This document shows positions 9,518-19,105 of a stretch of DNA of 64,000 bases, in pieces (within the stretch, counting starts at the first letter, position 1; every line of letters begins with the position of its first letter). Made by a program: the position numbers and the translations under genes. Below the pieces are notes generated by a model. That model was not told the DNA's origin. It searched no databases and saw only the letters and a list, made by a program, of their open reading frames with translations. Source of the DNA: Synechococcus sp. 1G10 (GTDB taxonomy: Bacteria; Cyanobacteriota; Cyanobacteriia; PCC-6307; Cyanobiaceae); contig NZ_NQKW01000001.1 in NCBI RefSeq assembly GCF_002252625.1, positions 124,001-188,000 on the forward strand, read 5' to 3'.

Positions 9518-11653
9518 TCAGGCCGCCACCAGACCCGAGTGGCGGATCAGGGCCTCCGCCGAGGGAGCCCGGCCGCGGAAGGCCTCAAACACCTCGGCGG
9601 GGCTGCGGCTGCCGCCGAGGCTGAGCACCGTGTCGCGGAAACGGCGGCCTGTGCTCTGAACAGCTGGCTCATTTCCCAGACCCACCTCCTCGAAGGCGCT
9701 GAAGGCATCGGCGCTGAGCACCTCGGCCCACTTGTAGGAGTAGTAGCCGGCGGAGTAGCCCCCCGCGAAGATGTGGCTGAAGGCGCACAGGAAGCAGTCC
9801 TCCGGGATGGGGGGCAGCACCGTGGTGGTGCGGGCGATCTGCCGGCGCAGATCCTCGGGGCTCAGGCCCGAACCGGGAGTCCAGGCGCTGTGCAGGCGCA
9901 GGTCGACCAGGGCGAAGTGCACCTGGCGCAGGGTGGCGCTGCCGCCCATGAACGTGCGCGCCGCCAGCAGCTTGGCGAACTCCTCCTCGGGCAGGGGCTC
10001 ACCGGACTGCCAGTGCCGGGCCATGCCCAGCAGCGTGGCCCGGTCGTAGCACCAGTTCTCCATGAACTGGCTCGGCAGCTCCACCGCATCCCACTCCACG
10101 TGGTTGATGCCGGCCGCCTGGGGCCGCTCGACGGTGGTGAGCATGTGCTGAAGACCGTGTCCGAATTCGTGGAAGAGGGTCTCCACCTCCTCGAAGGTCA
10201 TCAGGCTGGGAATCTCACCCACCGGCGGACTCTGGTTGCAGATCAGATAGGCCACCGGCAGCACCGGGCGCCCAGTGGCGTCCGTGTGGCGATCCAGGCA
10301 GGTGTCCATCCAGGCTCCGCCTCGCTTGCTGCCGGGGCGGCTGTAGGGATCGAGATAGAAGCTGGCGATGGCCTGGCCACTGCCGGTGTCGAAGACCCGG
10401 AAGAAGCGCACATCGGCATGCCACACCGGGGCTTCGCCGTCGGCGGCTTCGATGCGGATGCCGAACAGGCGGCCACAGAGAGCGAACAGGCCATCGAGCA
10501 CCCGCGGCAGGGGGAACCAGGGGCGCAGGGCCTCCCCATGGAGATCGAAGCTCTCGCGCCGCAGCACCTCCGCCCAGAAGCTCACGTCCCAGGGTCTGAG
10601 CTCGCCGGCTTCAGGGGCGCCCTGGCGCCCGGCGCAGGCGGCCAGGGCCTGCAGCTCGCGCTCCGCAGCCGGATAGGACGCGGCCCGCAGATCCTCCAGC
10701 AGGCGCTCCACCGCGTCCACGGAGTCGGCCATCTTCGAGGCCAGACTCACCTCGGCCCAGTTGGCGTAGCCCAGCCGCACGGCCTGCTCGCCCTTGAGGG
10801 TGAGGATGCGCTCGATCAGGGGGCGGTTGTCGAGATCACCGGATGAGGCACGGCTCACCTGGGCTTTGTAGAGCCGCTCGCGCAGGTCGCGGCGGCGGCT
10901 GTATTTGAGAAAGGGCATGGCCCGGGGCATGTCCAGCCCCAGCAGCCAGGGACCGGTCTCGGCGCTGGCCTGACTGCCATCGGGCGCGTTCAGCCCCGCC
11001 TCCCGCGCCGCCTGGGCCAGCAGCTGGCGCAGGCTGTCAGGCAGGCCCTCCACCTCCTCCGGCGTGTTCAGGGCCAGGGTCCAGCCATTGGTGGCATCGA
11101 GCACGTGGTTGCCGAAGCGGGTGGCGAGCTGGGCGAGCTCCTCACTGGCGGCATTGAAGGCCGCCTGGACCTCCCCCTCCAGGGCCACGCCCCGGAGCTG
11201 CATCTCCAGCAGTTCGGCCGCGAGGATCCTCTCCTGGGTGGCATCAAGGGGCAGTCGGCCAGCCTTGTGCTGCTCCTGGAGCTGCTCCAGGGCCCGGTAC
11301 AGCGTGCGGCTCTGACAGGCGCGGTTGCCGAAGGCCACCACGGCCCCTTGCTGACTCTGGTGCGCCTCCCGCAGCTCGGGGCTGTTGCAGACGCCATTGA
11401 GATGACTGACCACGCCCCAGCTCCAGCGCAGGCGCTCCCCCAGCCGATGCAGGGGATCCATGACCTCAGCCCAGCCCAGGGGTTCAGAAGAACCCAGGGC
11501 CAGCTCCAGGTGCTGCTCCAGCTCGCTCAGACCGGCATTGAGCTCCTCCAGCAGGCCAGGGATCTGCTGGCGCACCTGCTCCGGGGTGATGGCCGGAAAG
11601 TCGGGCAGACCCTCGCCGCGCAGCAGAGGGGGCGCAAGCAGGGAGGCGCTCAT
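9518..11653 (-). CDS. prlC: Oligopeptidase A-like M3 metallopeptidase
   Basis: Thimet-oligopeptidase (M3) family zinc endopeptidase, about 711 residues, cytosolic, degrades short peptides including cleaved signal peptides. The zinc motif is HEFGHGLQH (HExxH at about residues 495-499), with a further Glu ligand in EWDAVELPSQFMENW. The conserved C-terminal FLCAFSHIFAGGYSAGYYSY segment (substrate-binding Tyr/His) is intact. I chose the third methionine (ATG at 11651-11653, MSASLLAPP), which matches the compact start expected; the open frame extends 9 codons upstream. It lies downstream of ndhD on the same strand, 55 bp away. Confidence 0.95.
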   Translation of the reverse strand: MSASLLAPPLLRGEGLPDFPAITPEQVRQQIPGLLEELNAGLSELEQHLELALGSSEPLGWAEVMDPLHRLGERLRWSWGVVSHLNGVCNSPELREAHQSQQGAVVAFGNRACQSRTLYRALEQLQEQHKAGRLPLDATQERILAAELLEMQLRGVALEGEVQAAFNAASEELAQLATRFGNHVLDATNGWTLALNTPEEVEGLPDSLRQLLAQAAREAGLNAPDGSQASAETGPWLLGLDMPRAMPFLKYSRRRDLRERLYKAQVSRASSGDLDNRPLIERILTLKGEQAVRLGYANWAEVSLASKMADSVDAVERLLEDLRAASYPAAERELQALAACAGRQGAPEAGELRPWDVSFWAEVLRRESFDLHGEALRPWFPLPRVLDGLFALCGRLFGIRIEAADGEAPVWHADVRFFRVFDTGSGQAIASFYLDPYSRPGSKRGGAWMDTCLDRHTDATGRPVLPVAYLICNQSPPVGEIPSLMTFEEVETLFHEFGHGLQHMLTTVERPQAAGINHVEWDAVELPSQFMENWCYDRATLLGMARHWQSGEPLPEEEFAKLLAARTFMGGSATLRQVHFALVDLRLHSAWTPGSGLSPEDLRRQIARTTTVLPPIPEDCFLCAFSHIFAGGYSAGYYSYKWAEVLSADAFSAFEEVGLGNEPAVQSTGRRFRDTVLSLGGSRSPAEVFEAFRGRAPSAEALIRHSGLVAA

Positions 11654-11708
11654 GGACGTGAACCGCATCAATGGAGCCATTCCAGCGGATCAGCGCCACT
11701 ACGGCGGT

Positions 11709-13283
11709 TCAACCGAGAGCGGAAATCCGCCCGATCGCCATCACGCTGGGGTTGCTGAGCCCCTCGGCCAGGGCCGTGGTGGTGGCGCCGTAGAAATCGA
11801 TCGCCAGGCGGGGCCAGAAGCCGATCGCCAGGGTGGGCACCAGCAGGCAGAGACCGATCACCAGCTCCCGGGGCTTCATGTCGCCCACCACAGCCAGCGC
11901 CGGAATTCTGGGTCCGAAGAACACCCTCCGACAGAGCGAGAGGAGATAGACGGGTGTGAGCACCAGGCCGATGGCCGCCAGCACGATCGTGACCACCCGG
12001 AAGGGCACGGTGAAACCATCGTTGGCAGTGATTCCCAGGAAGACGGTGATCTCGCTGATGAAGCCGCTCATGCCAGGCAGAGCCAGGGAAGCGAGTGAAC
12101 TGGCCAGGAAGAAGGCGAAGGTGATCGGCAGCACCTTGGCCAGGCCGCCCATGTTCGGGATCGAGAGGGTCTTGGTGCGCTCGTAGAACACTCCCGTCAC
12201 GAAGAACATCGAGGCGGCGATCAGGCCGTGGCTGATCATCTGCAGCATCGCCCCGCTCATGCCGAGGCTGTCAATGGCTCCGATGCCGAGCAGAACGAAG
12301 CCCATGTGACTCACCGAGCTGCAGGCGATCCGCCGCTTGACGTTGTCCTGGGCGAAGGCGTTGAGGGCCCCGTAGATGATGTTGACAATGCCCAGCACCA
12401 CCAGGGCCGGCGCCAATTGGACATGGGCGTCGGGCAGCATCTGCACGTTGAAGCGCAGCAGGGCATAGCCGCCCATCTTCAGCAGCACCCCCGCCAGCAG
12501 CATCGACACCGGTGCATTGGCCTCACCATGGGCATCGGGCAGCCAGGTGTGCAGCGGGAACATCGGCAACTTCACCCCGAAGCCCACCAGGAAGCCCAGG
12601 TAGCAGAGCAGTCCGAAGCTGCCGCCATAGGAGCGCTCGCTCAGCTCCTGCAGGTTGAGAGTGAAGCCATCGCCCCCAAGAGCCAGGGCCAGACCGCTGA
12701 TCAGGATCAGCAGGGAAGCGGTGGCGGTGTAGAGAATGAATTTGGTGGCGGCGTACTGGCGCTGGGTTCCGCCCCAGATCGCGATCAGCAGGTACACCGG
12801 CACCAGCTCCAGTTCCCAGGCCAGGAAGAAGAGAAGAAAGTCCTGGGAGAGGAAGACCAGGGACTGCGCGGAGGCCTGCAGCAGCAGCAGCCCGAAATAG
12901 AGCTGGGTCTTGCGATTCACGTTCCAGCTGGCTGCCACCGCCAGCAGGGTGACCAGTCCGCTGAGCACCACCAGGGGGGCCGAGAGGCCATCAGCTCCGA
13001 GCGACCACTCCAGGCCGAGCAGGGGGACCCAGGGCACCCGCTCCACCAGCTGCAGGCCGCTCAGTCCACCGTCGAAACGCTGGCTGAACACCCACATCAT
13101 CAGCAGCAGGTCGGCCAGAAGCACCACCAGGGCGATGGTGCGCGGAGCGCGGGGGTCGGTGCCGTCGCCCGGGAGCAGTGGCATCAGCAGGGCACCCGCC
13201 GCCGGCAACAGGGCGATCAGGCTGAGCCAGGGAAAGGACGCAGGCAGGCTGGACGCAACCGTGAGGGGCAGTGTGGCGTCCAT
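11709..13283 (-). CDS. ndhD: NAD(P)H-quinone oxidoreductase subunit 4 (NdhD)
   Basis: Proton-pumping subunit of the thylakoid NDH-1 complex, used in respiration and cyclic electron flow. About 524 residues with roughly fourteen membrane helices and the conserved motifs of the antiporter-like subunits: the Glu in [13 protein letters not shown], the Lys in [21 protein letters not shown], the helix [15 protein letters not shown] and [12 protein letters not shown]. Being a standalone gene beside thrB rather than beside an ndhF3 or ndhF4 CO2-uptake partner, it is more likely the NdhD1-type subunit; that is inference. I start at ATG 13281-13283; a GTG at 13334 would add 17 unlikely residues and cross a hairpin. 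Confidence 0.95.
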   Translation of the reverse strand: MDATLPLTVASSLPASFPWLSLIALLPAAGALLMPLLPGDGTDPRAPRTIALVVLLADLLLMMWVFSQRFDGGLSGLQLVERVPWVPLLGLEWSLGADGLSAPLVVLSGLVTLLAVAASWNVNRKTQLYFGLLLLQASAQSLVFLSQDFLLFFLAWELELVPVYLLIAIWGGTQRQYAATKFILYTATASLLILISGLALALGGDGFTLNLQELSERSYGGSFGLLCYLGFLVGFGVKLPMFPLHTWLPDAHGEANAPVSMLLAGVLLKMGGYALLRFNVQMLPDAHVQLAPALVVLGIVNIIYGALNAFAQDNVKRRIACSSVSHMGFVLLGIGAIDSLGMSGAMLQMISHGLIAASMFFVTGVFYERTKTLSIPNMGGLAKVLPITFAFFLASSLASLALPGMSGFISEITVFLGITANDGFTVPFRVVTIVLAAIGLVLTPVYLLSLCRRVFFGPRIPALAVVGDMKPRELVIGLCLLVPTLAIGFWPRLAIDFYGATTTALAEGLSNPSVMAIGRISALG

Positions 13284-13308
13284 TCGAGACTGCGGAGGGG
13301 TCGGTTGT

Positions 13309-13325
13309 AGCCGGATGAACCGGCT
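13309..13325 (-). promoter_or_regulatory. Hairpin in the ndhD leader
   Basis: A perfect 6-bp inverted repeat, AGCCGG and CCGGCT, with a five-base loop lies 26 bp upstream of the ndhD ATG. There is no T-run on either side, so it does not look like a terminator for thrB. It could affect leader stability or translation of ndhD. Function is inferred from position only. Confidence 0.35.
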
Positions 13326-13374
13326 TTCGGGCACTGAATGTATCAGTTAGGTAGTTGTACTCATGAGCACCTGC

Positions 13375-14325
13375 TCAGGGGCGGTCTGGGAGGTCGTGCC
13401 AGCGGCTGCCGCTCAGCTGCACCCGCAGTACTTCGGCCCGGGAGGCGACCCCCTCCCGCTCCCAGGCCGACACCATCGCCCGGCTCACGGCAGGGGCATG
13501 GTCGGCGCTGGCTAGAGCCAGCAGGCTCGGCCCGGCGCCACTGATCACGCAGCCCCAGGCTCCGGCGTCGAGCGCCGCCTGGCGCACCTGGCGTCCCCCC
13601 TGGATCAACCCCCAGCGGTAGGGCTCATGCAGCCGGTCGTGCATGCCGTCGGCGATCAGATCGCCATTGCCGGTGCGCAGACCCTGCAGCAACAGGGTGA
13701 GCGAGCCCAGGTTGACAACGGCGTCGGAAATCGGGATCAGCTTGGGCATCACCCGCCTCGCCTCGCTGGTGGAGAGCCGGATGGCCGGAATCACAACCAC
13801 CGCCTTGACACTCTCCTGCCATTCGCAGCGCACCACCCGCCAACGGTTCGAGGCCGCCCGGGCGGTCATGCAGAGACCACCCAGCAGCGAAGGCACGACA
13901 TTGTCAGGGTGGCCCTCGATGTCGATGGCCAGCTCCAGCAGCTTCTCCTTGCTCAGGGGTTCCCCCACCAAAGCATTGGCGCCGATCAGGCCGGCCACGA
14001 TCGCCGTGGCGCTGCTGCCCAGCCCCCGGGCCGGTGGAACCGCCAGCCGCACCCTGGCCTCGAGCGCCACCGGCTGCTGGCCCGCCTCCTTCCAGACCCG
14101 CTGGGCCGAGCGGTAGACGAGGTTGTCCGGTCCACCGCGCAGGTGGGCCCCCTCGCTGCCTTCGATCAGCAGATCGAAGCGTTCACCATCCCCCTCGATG
14201 CAGCGCAGCTCGAAGCGGTTGTTCAGTTCCAGAGCCGCCCCGAGGCAATCGAAACCTGGACCCAGGTTGGCGGTGGTCGCCGGCACATCCACCTGCACAC
14301 CCTGCCCGATACGGGGCCTCACCAT
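13375..14325 (-). CDS. thrB: Homoserine kinase
   Basis: GHMP-family kinase of about 316 residues that phosphorylates homoserine in threonine synthesis. Motifs seen are VPATTANLGPGFDCLGAAL (substrate side), the GHMP phosphate loop PPARGLGSSATAIVAG, IEGHPDNVVPSLLGG, and the C-terminal GAWGCVISGAGPSLLAL. ATG at 14323-14325 is preceded by an in-frame GTG; either could be the start. It sits between glk and ndhD on the minus strand, 45 bp below glk. Confidence 0.96.
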   Translation of the reverse strand: MVRPRIGQGVQVDVPATTANLGPGFDCLGAALELNNRFELRCIEGDGERFDLLIEGSEGAHLRGGPDNLVYRSAQRVWKEAGQQPVALEARVRLAVPPARGLGSSATAIVAGLIGANALVGEPLSKEKLLELAIDIEGHPDNVVPSLLGGLCMTARAASNRWRVVRCEWQESVKAVVVIPAIRLSTSEARRVMPKLIPISDAVVNLGSLTLLLQGLRTGNGDLIADGMHDRLHEPYRWGLIQGGRQVRQAALDAGAWGCVISGAGPSLLALASADHAPAVSRAMVSAWEREGVASRAEVLRVQLSGSRWHDLPDRP

Positions 14326-14370
14326 CACAACCGTTCTGCTCGGGACAGTGTCCCATCCGCCCGAGCGGCC

Positions 14371-15402
14371 TCAGTCCAGCAGCATCCGCGCCCGGCAGGC
14401 GGCACTGAACAGGCCGGCCTCGGGATCGATCAACGCCCGCAGCGGGATCTGCTGCAGCACCGGGGTCAGCCGGCCCTTGGCGGCGAAGGGGCCGAGAAAG
14501 GCCTGGGAGCGCAGCTGGGGCAGCAGCTTGGCAGCGGTGCCACCCCCCAGCCAGAGCCCACCGCGGCACAGGCTCTGCAGGGCCAGATCCCCCGCCACGC
14601 AGCCGTAGGCAGCCAGCCAGAGATCGAGAGCCGCTGCGGCCGTTGGATCGCCGCTGGCTGCAGCGGTGGCCACCAGTGCCGGCAGATCGGGGCGTTCAGC
14701 CTCCCCCTGAAGCTCGGCCAGGGCCCAGGTCGCTGCCGGCTCCGCCAGGCCATGGGGAGCGCCGGACCCGGCCTCGTGCAGGAACCAGCGGAAGACATGG
14801 CCCAGGCCGGTGCCACTGACGATCCGCTCGATCGAGACCCGCTCCAGAGACAGATCGTGCTGCAGCCACTGCTTCAGCCGCCACTCCCGCTCCAGCCGCG
14901 GCGCGAACTCAGCATGGGCGGCCTCACTGGCCAGCGCGATCAGGCCCTGGGCTCCGGGCACCCCGATGGCCACGCCAAGGCCCGTGCCCGCCCCGAGGAT
15001 CGCCAGGGGCCCCGGCTGGGCCACTCCCTCTCGCACCACCGCCTGCTGGTGCTCCCCCAGGTGCGGCAGCCCGTAAATCAGCACGGCGAAGTCGTTCACC
15101 AGCTCCAGGCGCCTGAGCCCGCACTCGGCCGTCAGCTCCAGCTCGTCCAGCTCCCAGGGCAGGTTGGTCAGCCGCACCAGGCCGTCCTGCACCGGCCCTG
15201 CAATCGCCAGACAGCCATGGATTGGGGCCTCGGATCCGGCTGCTCCGCCGGCAATGAACTGGCGGAGCAGGGCCGGGAAGTTGTCCCAGGCAGCTGAGAC
15301 GAAGCGCTCACAGCGGAGCTGCACCAACTCTCCCGCCTCCAACCGGTAGGTGGCCAGCAGGGTCTTGGTGCCACCGATGTCGCCAGCCAGCAGGGTGGTC
15401 AA
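14371..15402 (-). CDS. glk: Glucokinase (Glk family, non-ROK)
   Basis: ATP-dependent glucokinase of the bacterial Glk family, 343 residues: N-terminal LLAGDIGGTKTLLATY phosphate loop, LAIAGPVQDGLVRLTNLPWE, LVNDFAVLIYGLP with the catalytic Asp, LGAGTGLGVA, and GGLWLGGGTAAKLLP near the C-terminus. It would supply glucose-6-phosphate from glucose released by glycogen or uptake. The start overlaps the thrS stop by 4 bp (ATGA), so translation is coupled to thrS. A ROK kinase at 6.2-7.1 kb is a possible second hexokinase. Confidence 0.95.
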   Translation of the reverse strand: MTTLLAGDIGGTKTLLATYRLEAGELVQLRCERFVSAAWDNFPALLRQFIAGGAAGSEAPIHGCLAIAGPVQDGLVRLTNLPWELDELELTAECGLRRLELVNDFAVLIYGLPHLGEHQQAVVREGVAQPGPLAILGAGTGLGVAIGVPGAQGLIALASEAAHAEFAPRLEREWRLKQWLQHDLSLERVSIERIVSGTGLGHVFRWFLHEAGSGAPHGLAEPAATWALAELQGEAERPDLPALVATAAASGDPTAAAALDLWLAAYGCVAGDLALQSLCRGGLWLGGGTAAKLLPQLRSQAFLGPFAAKGRLTPVLQQIPLRALIDPEAGLFSAACRARMLLD

Positions 15403-17225
15403 GATGCCGTCGCCGGCTCCAGGCCCAGGCCGGCCGCACGGGTCTCGCTGGCGGATCGGGCCGCGGCCACCAGGGTCGCGAGCGCCACGCTGCCGAGGTC
15501 ACCGTCGCGGCGGGAGCGGAGGCTGACGCTGCCCTGCTCCGCCTCCTTGGCGCCGATCACAGCCAGCACCGGAATCTTCTGCTGCTCGCCCTGGCGAATC
15601 AACTTGCCGAGGCGTTCGCCGCTGCGATCGATGACGGCACGCACACCCGCGTAGCGGAGCTGGGCCAGCGCCGCTTCGGCATAGGGAATCACCTCATCGG
15701 TGACCGGGAGCAAACGCACCTGTTCGGGAGCAAGCCAGAAGGGGAAATCACCGGCATAGTTCTCAACCATGATCCCGAAGAACCGCTCCAGCGAGCCGAA
15801 GATGGCCCGGTGAATCATGATCGGCCTCTGGCGGCTGCCATCGGCCGCCACATATTGCAGATCGAAGCGCTCGGGCAGGTTGAAATCGAGCTGAATCGTG
15901 GAGCACTGCCACATCCTGCCGATAGCATCCTCGATCTTGATGTCGATCTTGGGGCCGTAGAACGCTCCGCCCCCCTCATCGATCTTGTAGGGCCAGCCCT
16001 TGCGTTCGAGAGCCTCGATCAGGCCGGCTGTAGCCAGCTCCCAGACGGCATCTTCACCGATCGATTTCGGCGGACGGGTGGAGAGATTCACCTCATAGGT
16101 GTGAAAGTCGAAGCTGGAGAGGATCGTTTCCGTGAGGTTGAGCACCCCGAGAATCTCATCGCCGATCTGCTCGGGCAGGCAGAAGATGTGGGCGTCGTCC
16201 TGGGTGAAGCCGCGCACGCGCATCAGCCCGTGCATCACGCCCGGGCGCTCGTAGCGGTAGACCGTGCCCAGCTCGGCCCAGCGGATCGGCAGCTCGCGGT
16301 AGGAGCGCAGGGTGCTGGCATAGGTGAGCACGTGGAACGGGCAGTTCATCGGCTTGAGCTGATACTGACGCTCATCCACTGCCATCGGCCCGAACATGCT
16401 CTCGCTGTAGAAGTCGAGGTGGCCTGAGGTTTTCCACAGGCTCAGGTCGGCCACGTGTGGGGTGTAGAGCAGGTCGTAGCCAGCCGCGAAGTGGGCCTGG
16501 CGCCAGTAATCCTCAATCAGCAGGCGCATGCGGGCGCCGCGGGGATGCCAGAACACCAGACCAGCGCCGGCCTCATCTTCGATCGAGAACAGCTGCAGGT
16601 CGGTGCCGAGGCGGCGGTGATCGCGGCGCAGTGCTTCCTGCTTGCGGTGCTTGTATTCGGCCAGCTGCTCCGGCGTCTGCCAGGCGGTGCCGTAGATGCG
16701 CTGCAGCTGTGCCCTGTTTTCATCGCCGCGCCAGTAGGCCCCGGCCACGCTCTCCAGTTCGAAGGCTTTGGGATTGAGTTCGCTGGTGTTGGCCACGTGG
16801 GGCCCGGCGCAGAGGTCCCACCACTCCTCGCCCAGGGTGTAGAGGGTGATGGGCTCCTGGATCCCCGCCAGGATCTCGAGTTTGTAGGGCTCGTTCTGCG
16901 ACCTGATGCGCGCCTCCGCTTCCTCGCGGCTGACCTCAAGGCGCTGCAGCGGCAGCTTGCGGGCAATGATCTTGCCCATCTCCTTCTTGATCGCCTTGAG
17001 ATCGGCCTCGGTGAAGGGCTCGGGATTGTCGAAGTCGTAGTAGAAGCCGGTCTCGGTCCAGGGGCCGATCGTGACCTGGGCGCTGTGGAAGAGCTTCTGC
17101 ACCGCCATGGCCAGCACATGGCTCATGGAATGGCGAATCCGCAGCAGCTCCGGGCTCTCGCTCGTGCGCGGCAGGCGCATCCGGGTGACTTCGCCTGCCG
17201 GGAGCGTCGACGGGGATGGGGACAC
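15399..17225 (-). CDS. thrS: Threonyl-tRNA synthetase lacking the TGS domain
   Basis: Class II synthetase, 608 residues from a GTG at 17223-17225. The usual N-terminal TGS domain is absent: the protein goes almost at once into the N2 editing domain, with HxxxH (His32, His36 in RHSMSHVLAMA) and the editing-site cysteine/histidine in DLCAGPHVANT. The catalytic core has PMNCPFHV (zinc cysteine), MRVRGFTQDDAHIF and the motif 3 region IHRAIFGSLERFFG, then an anticodon-binding domain. This short form is, to my knowledge, normal for Synechococcus/Prochlorococcus-type cyanobacteria. An ATG at about 17180 is an alternative start. Confidence 0.96.
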   Translation of the reverse strand: MSPSPSTLPAGEVTRMRLPRTSESPELLRIRHSMSHVLAMAVQKLFHSAQVTIGPWTETGFYYDFDNPEPFTEADLKAIKKEMGKIIARKLPLQRLEVSREEAEARIRSQNEPYKLEILAGIQEPITLYTLGEEWWDLCAGPHVANTSELNPKAFELESVAGAYWRGDENRAQLQRIYGTAWQTPEQLAEYKHRKQEALRRDHRRLGTDLQLFSIEDEAGAGLVFWHPRGARMRLLIEDYWRQAHFAAGYDLLYTPHVADLSLWKTSGHLDFYSESMFGPMAVDERQYQLKPMNCPFHVLTYASTLRSYRELPIRWAELGTVYRYERPGVMHGLMRVRGFTQDDAHIFCLPEQIGDEILGVLNLTETILSSFDFHTYEVNLSTRPPKSIGEDAVWELATAGLIEALERKGWPYKIDEGGGAFYGPKIDIKIEDAIGRMWQCSTIQLDFNLPERFDLQYVAADGSRQRPIMIHRAIFGSLERFFGIMVENYAGDFPFWLAPEQVRLLPVTDEVIPYAEAALAQLRYAGVRAVIDRSGERLGKLIRQGEQQKIPVLAVIGAKEAEQGSVSLRSRRDGDLGSVALATLVAAARSASETRAAGLGLEPATAS

Positions 17226-17301
17226 GGAATCGGGCCAGGCCAGGGTCGATCCTACGCATCGGTTTCAGCCCTGCCGCCCGATCGATTCCTAAGATTGACC
17301 G

Positions 17302-17676
17302 GTGAGTGATCTTCCCTCCACACCGGATTCGACCCCCATGCCGGCCGCCGCGGGCGAGCTGCTCGACCAGCTGCTGGGCTCGCTGCTAGTGGATTTCGAC
17401 TTCTGGTTCGATCGGGGGCTGCTGTTGCTCCAGCACTGCCCCGAGAGCGTGCTGGCCGCCAGCGAGCAGCAGGCTCTCGCCCAGCGCCTGGTCGACGCCC
17501 GCAAGGAACTGATTGCCGCCAGGACCCTGCGCTCAGCCGCACCGGTGAGCATGGCCCTCGACATGCAGGCCATGGCTCCCTGGCACCGCCTGGTGCTGAA
17601 CGTCTGGACCCTGTCAGCGGAACTGCGCCAGGCCGGTGTGGTGCTGCCCGAGCTGCCTTCGGCGACCCAACCTTGA
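17302..17676 (+). CDS. DUF2605 family protein
   Basis: A 124-residue cyanobacterial protein resembling DUF2605 (LLDQLLGSLLVDFDFWFDRG and the helical tail are characteristic). Function unknown; predicted soluble and helical, no signal peptide. The GTG start at 17302 is the first in-frame option after the thrS divergent spacer. Its TGA overlaps a TTG start of the next gene (TTGA), indicating translational coupling with the TM2-domain protein. Confidence 0.75.
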   Translation: MSDLPSTPDSTPMPAAAGELLDQLLGSLLVDFDFWFDRGLLLLQHCPESVLAASEQQALAQRLVDARKELIAARTLRSAAPVSMALDMQAMAPWHRLVLNVWTLSAELRQAGVVLPELPSATQP

Positions 17677-18158
17677 AACGTCCAGCAGCCTCTGGGATTC
17701 GCCAGCAGCGGCGTCAGGTGGCACCCGGCTACCTGCTCTGGGCCTTGGGACTCTTCGGGGTCTGCGGCCTGCAGCGCTTCTATGCCCGCAAACCCCTGAG
17801 CGGCACGCTCTGGTTACTCACCTTCGGCCTCTGCTACATCGGTCAGCTGGTGGATCTGTTCCTGATCCCGGAGCTGGTGGATCAGGCCAACCAGCCGCTC
17901 CAGCTCCAGGAAGCGCTGGAGGCTCTCGAGGCCGGCGACCCCGCGGATGCCCTGCCGCCGCTGGACCGCCAGCTGCTGGCCCTGGCCAGACGTGCCGGTG
18001 CCACTGGCTTCACCTACAACGACGCCTTGCTGGAGTGCCGGCTTCCCCGTGACACCCCCCGTGAACGGGTGCGTGAAGAAATCGAGCGGCTCCTTCACGA
18101 CGATCTGCTCGACGTGGGCAACGACGAACGGGGCCGGGTGGTTTACCGGGAGCCCTGA
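17673..18158 (+). CDS. TM2-domain membrane protein
   Basis: A 161-residue protein beginning with a TTG that overlaps the DUF2605 stop. The N-terminal half is a TM2 domain: two hydrophobic helices (about 19-37 and 44-65) joined by a short loop containing GVCGLQRFYARKP, the family's characteristic GxxRFY-type turn. The C-terminal half is soluble and helical (LDRQLLALARRAGATGFTYNDALLECRLP). TM2 proteins have no settled function. The gene ends flush against the convergent lysozyme-like gene with no spacer. Confidence 0.8.
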   Translation: MKRPAASGIRQQRRQVAPGYLLWALGLFGVCGLQRFYARKPLSGTLWLLTFGLCYIGQLVDLFLIPELVDQANQPLQLQEALEALEAGDPADALPPLDRQLLALARRAGATGFTYNDALLECRLPRDTPRERVREEIERLLHDDLLDVGNDERGRVVYREP

Positions 18159-18857
18159 TCAGACGAGGTCGCCGTCAGCCGTTCGCAGAGTCGGGCGGAG
18201 GAGCTGCTCCTTGAAGAAGCGGCGCAGCTGGCCGGCATCCTTCACCGGCTGGCCGTAGGCACTGCCGCCGTGGTGCAAGGGGAAGGACGCCCACTCACCC
18301 GCCAGGCGCGCCAACGAATCATCACAGAGCTGGCCCCTGTCGATCGCCGCCAGGGCGCCGCGCTGATCAGCCAGGTAGAGAGCTGCCTGGTCCTGGTTGG
18401 CGGGCCCGAAGCCGCGCAGACCAAGACGACGGCTGGCCGCCTCCCAGGTGGCCGGCAGCATCTGGTAGGCCCCGGCCGCGGCACTTGCGTAGCGGTTCAC
18501 CACCAAGATGTCGGGATGACGCTCCAGGGAGGACACCAGCTCGCCGCCGTAGAGGGTGCGGTAGCCATCGGGGGAACCATTCGCCCAGGTGCCTTCGGCA
18601 TAGCGGATGGTGGCCAGCAGGGCCCGCCGTTGGCGAGTGAGCGGATAACGAACCGCGGCAGTGGCAGCTGCAGGCCGCGGTTGCGCAGCTGTTGCCGGCT
18701 TGGAGGCAAGCGGAGGGGGCGTGGGCAGCGTCGGCGGAACGGCAGCCAGAGCAGCGGCAAAGCGGCTGGAGATCAGCGAAGGCAGGGCCAGCAGCACAGC
18801 GGTGCTGCCCAGGGCCTGGATGGTTCTGCGGGTTGCTGATGTTCCATTACCAACCAT
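18159..18857 (-). CDS. Exported lysozyme-like muramidase (GH24/GH104-type)
   Basis: A 232-residue protein with an N-terminal hydrophobic signal (LGSTAVLLALPSLISS), a proline/alanine-rich linker to about residue 70, then a lysozyme-fold domain: RALLATIRYAEGTWANG with the likely catalytic Glu, YRTLYGGEL, SAAAGAYQMLPATWEAA and FGPANQDQAALYLAD. These are the landmarks of phage-type muramidases (GH104) that cut peptidoglycan. As the copy is chromosomal and exported with no phage genes nearby, a cell-wall remodelling role is likely. Ends directly against the TM2 gene. Confidence 0.8.
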   Translation of the reverse strand: MVGNGTSATRRTIQALGSTAVLLALPSLISSRFAAALAAVPPTLPTPPPLASKPATAAQPRPAAATAAVRYPLTRQRRALLATIRYAEGTWANGSPDGYRTLYGGELVSSLERHPDILVVNRYASAAAGAYQMLPATWEAASRRLGLRGFGPANQDQAALYLADQRGALAAIDRGQLCDDSLARLAGEWASFPLHHGGSAYGQPVKDAGQLRRFFKEQLLRPTLRTADGDLV

Positions 18858-19105
18858 GCCGTGTCGAATTCACCAAAGTTCGCAAAATTGTGATGGTTGA
18901 AACACCTATCCGGCGCTGACTCACAGGCGGGCTGGACAAGAGGAGCGCTGCCGTGCTTCGCCATCCATCCGCCAGGTCCGAAAACTCCGAAGCAGGCACC
19001 ACCACAGGAGCCCGCCATTCATTCAGCTACCACACCCGTCTGGATCGACAAGCCCCCGCTGACGGGCTGAAAGATCAGTGCCGCTGATCCAGTTCAGGCC
19101 AGTGA

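Noticed and set aside
18773-19018. Minus-strand 81-codon frame upstream of the lysozyme-like gene
   Set aside because: Overlaps the start of that gene in another frame and has no protein-like pattern; the spacer 18858-19105 is left as non-coding.
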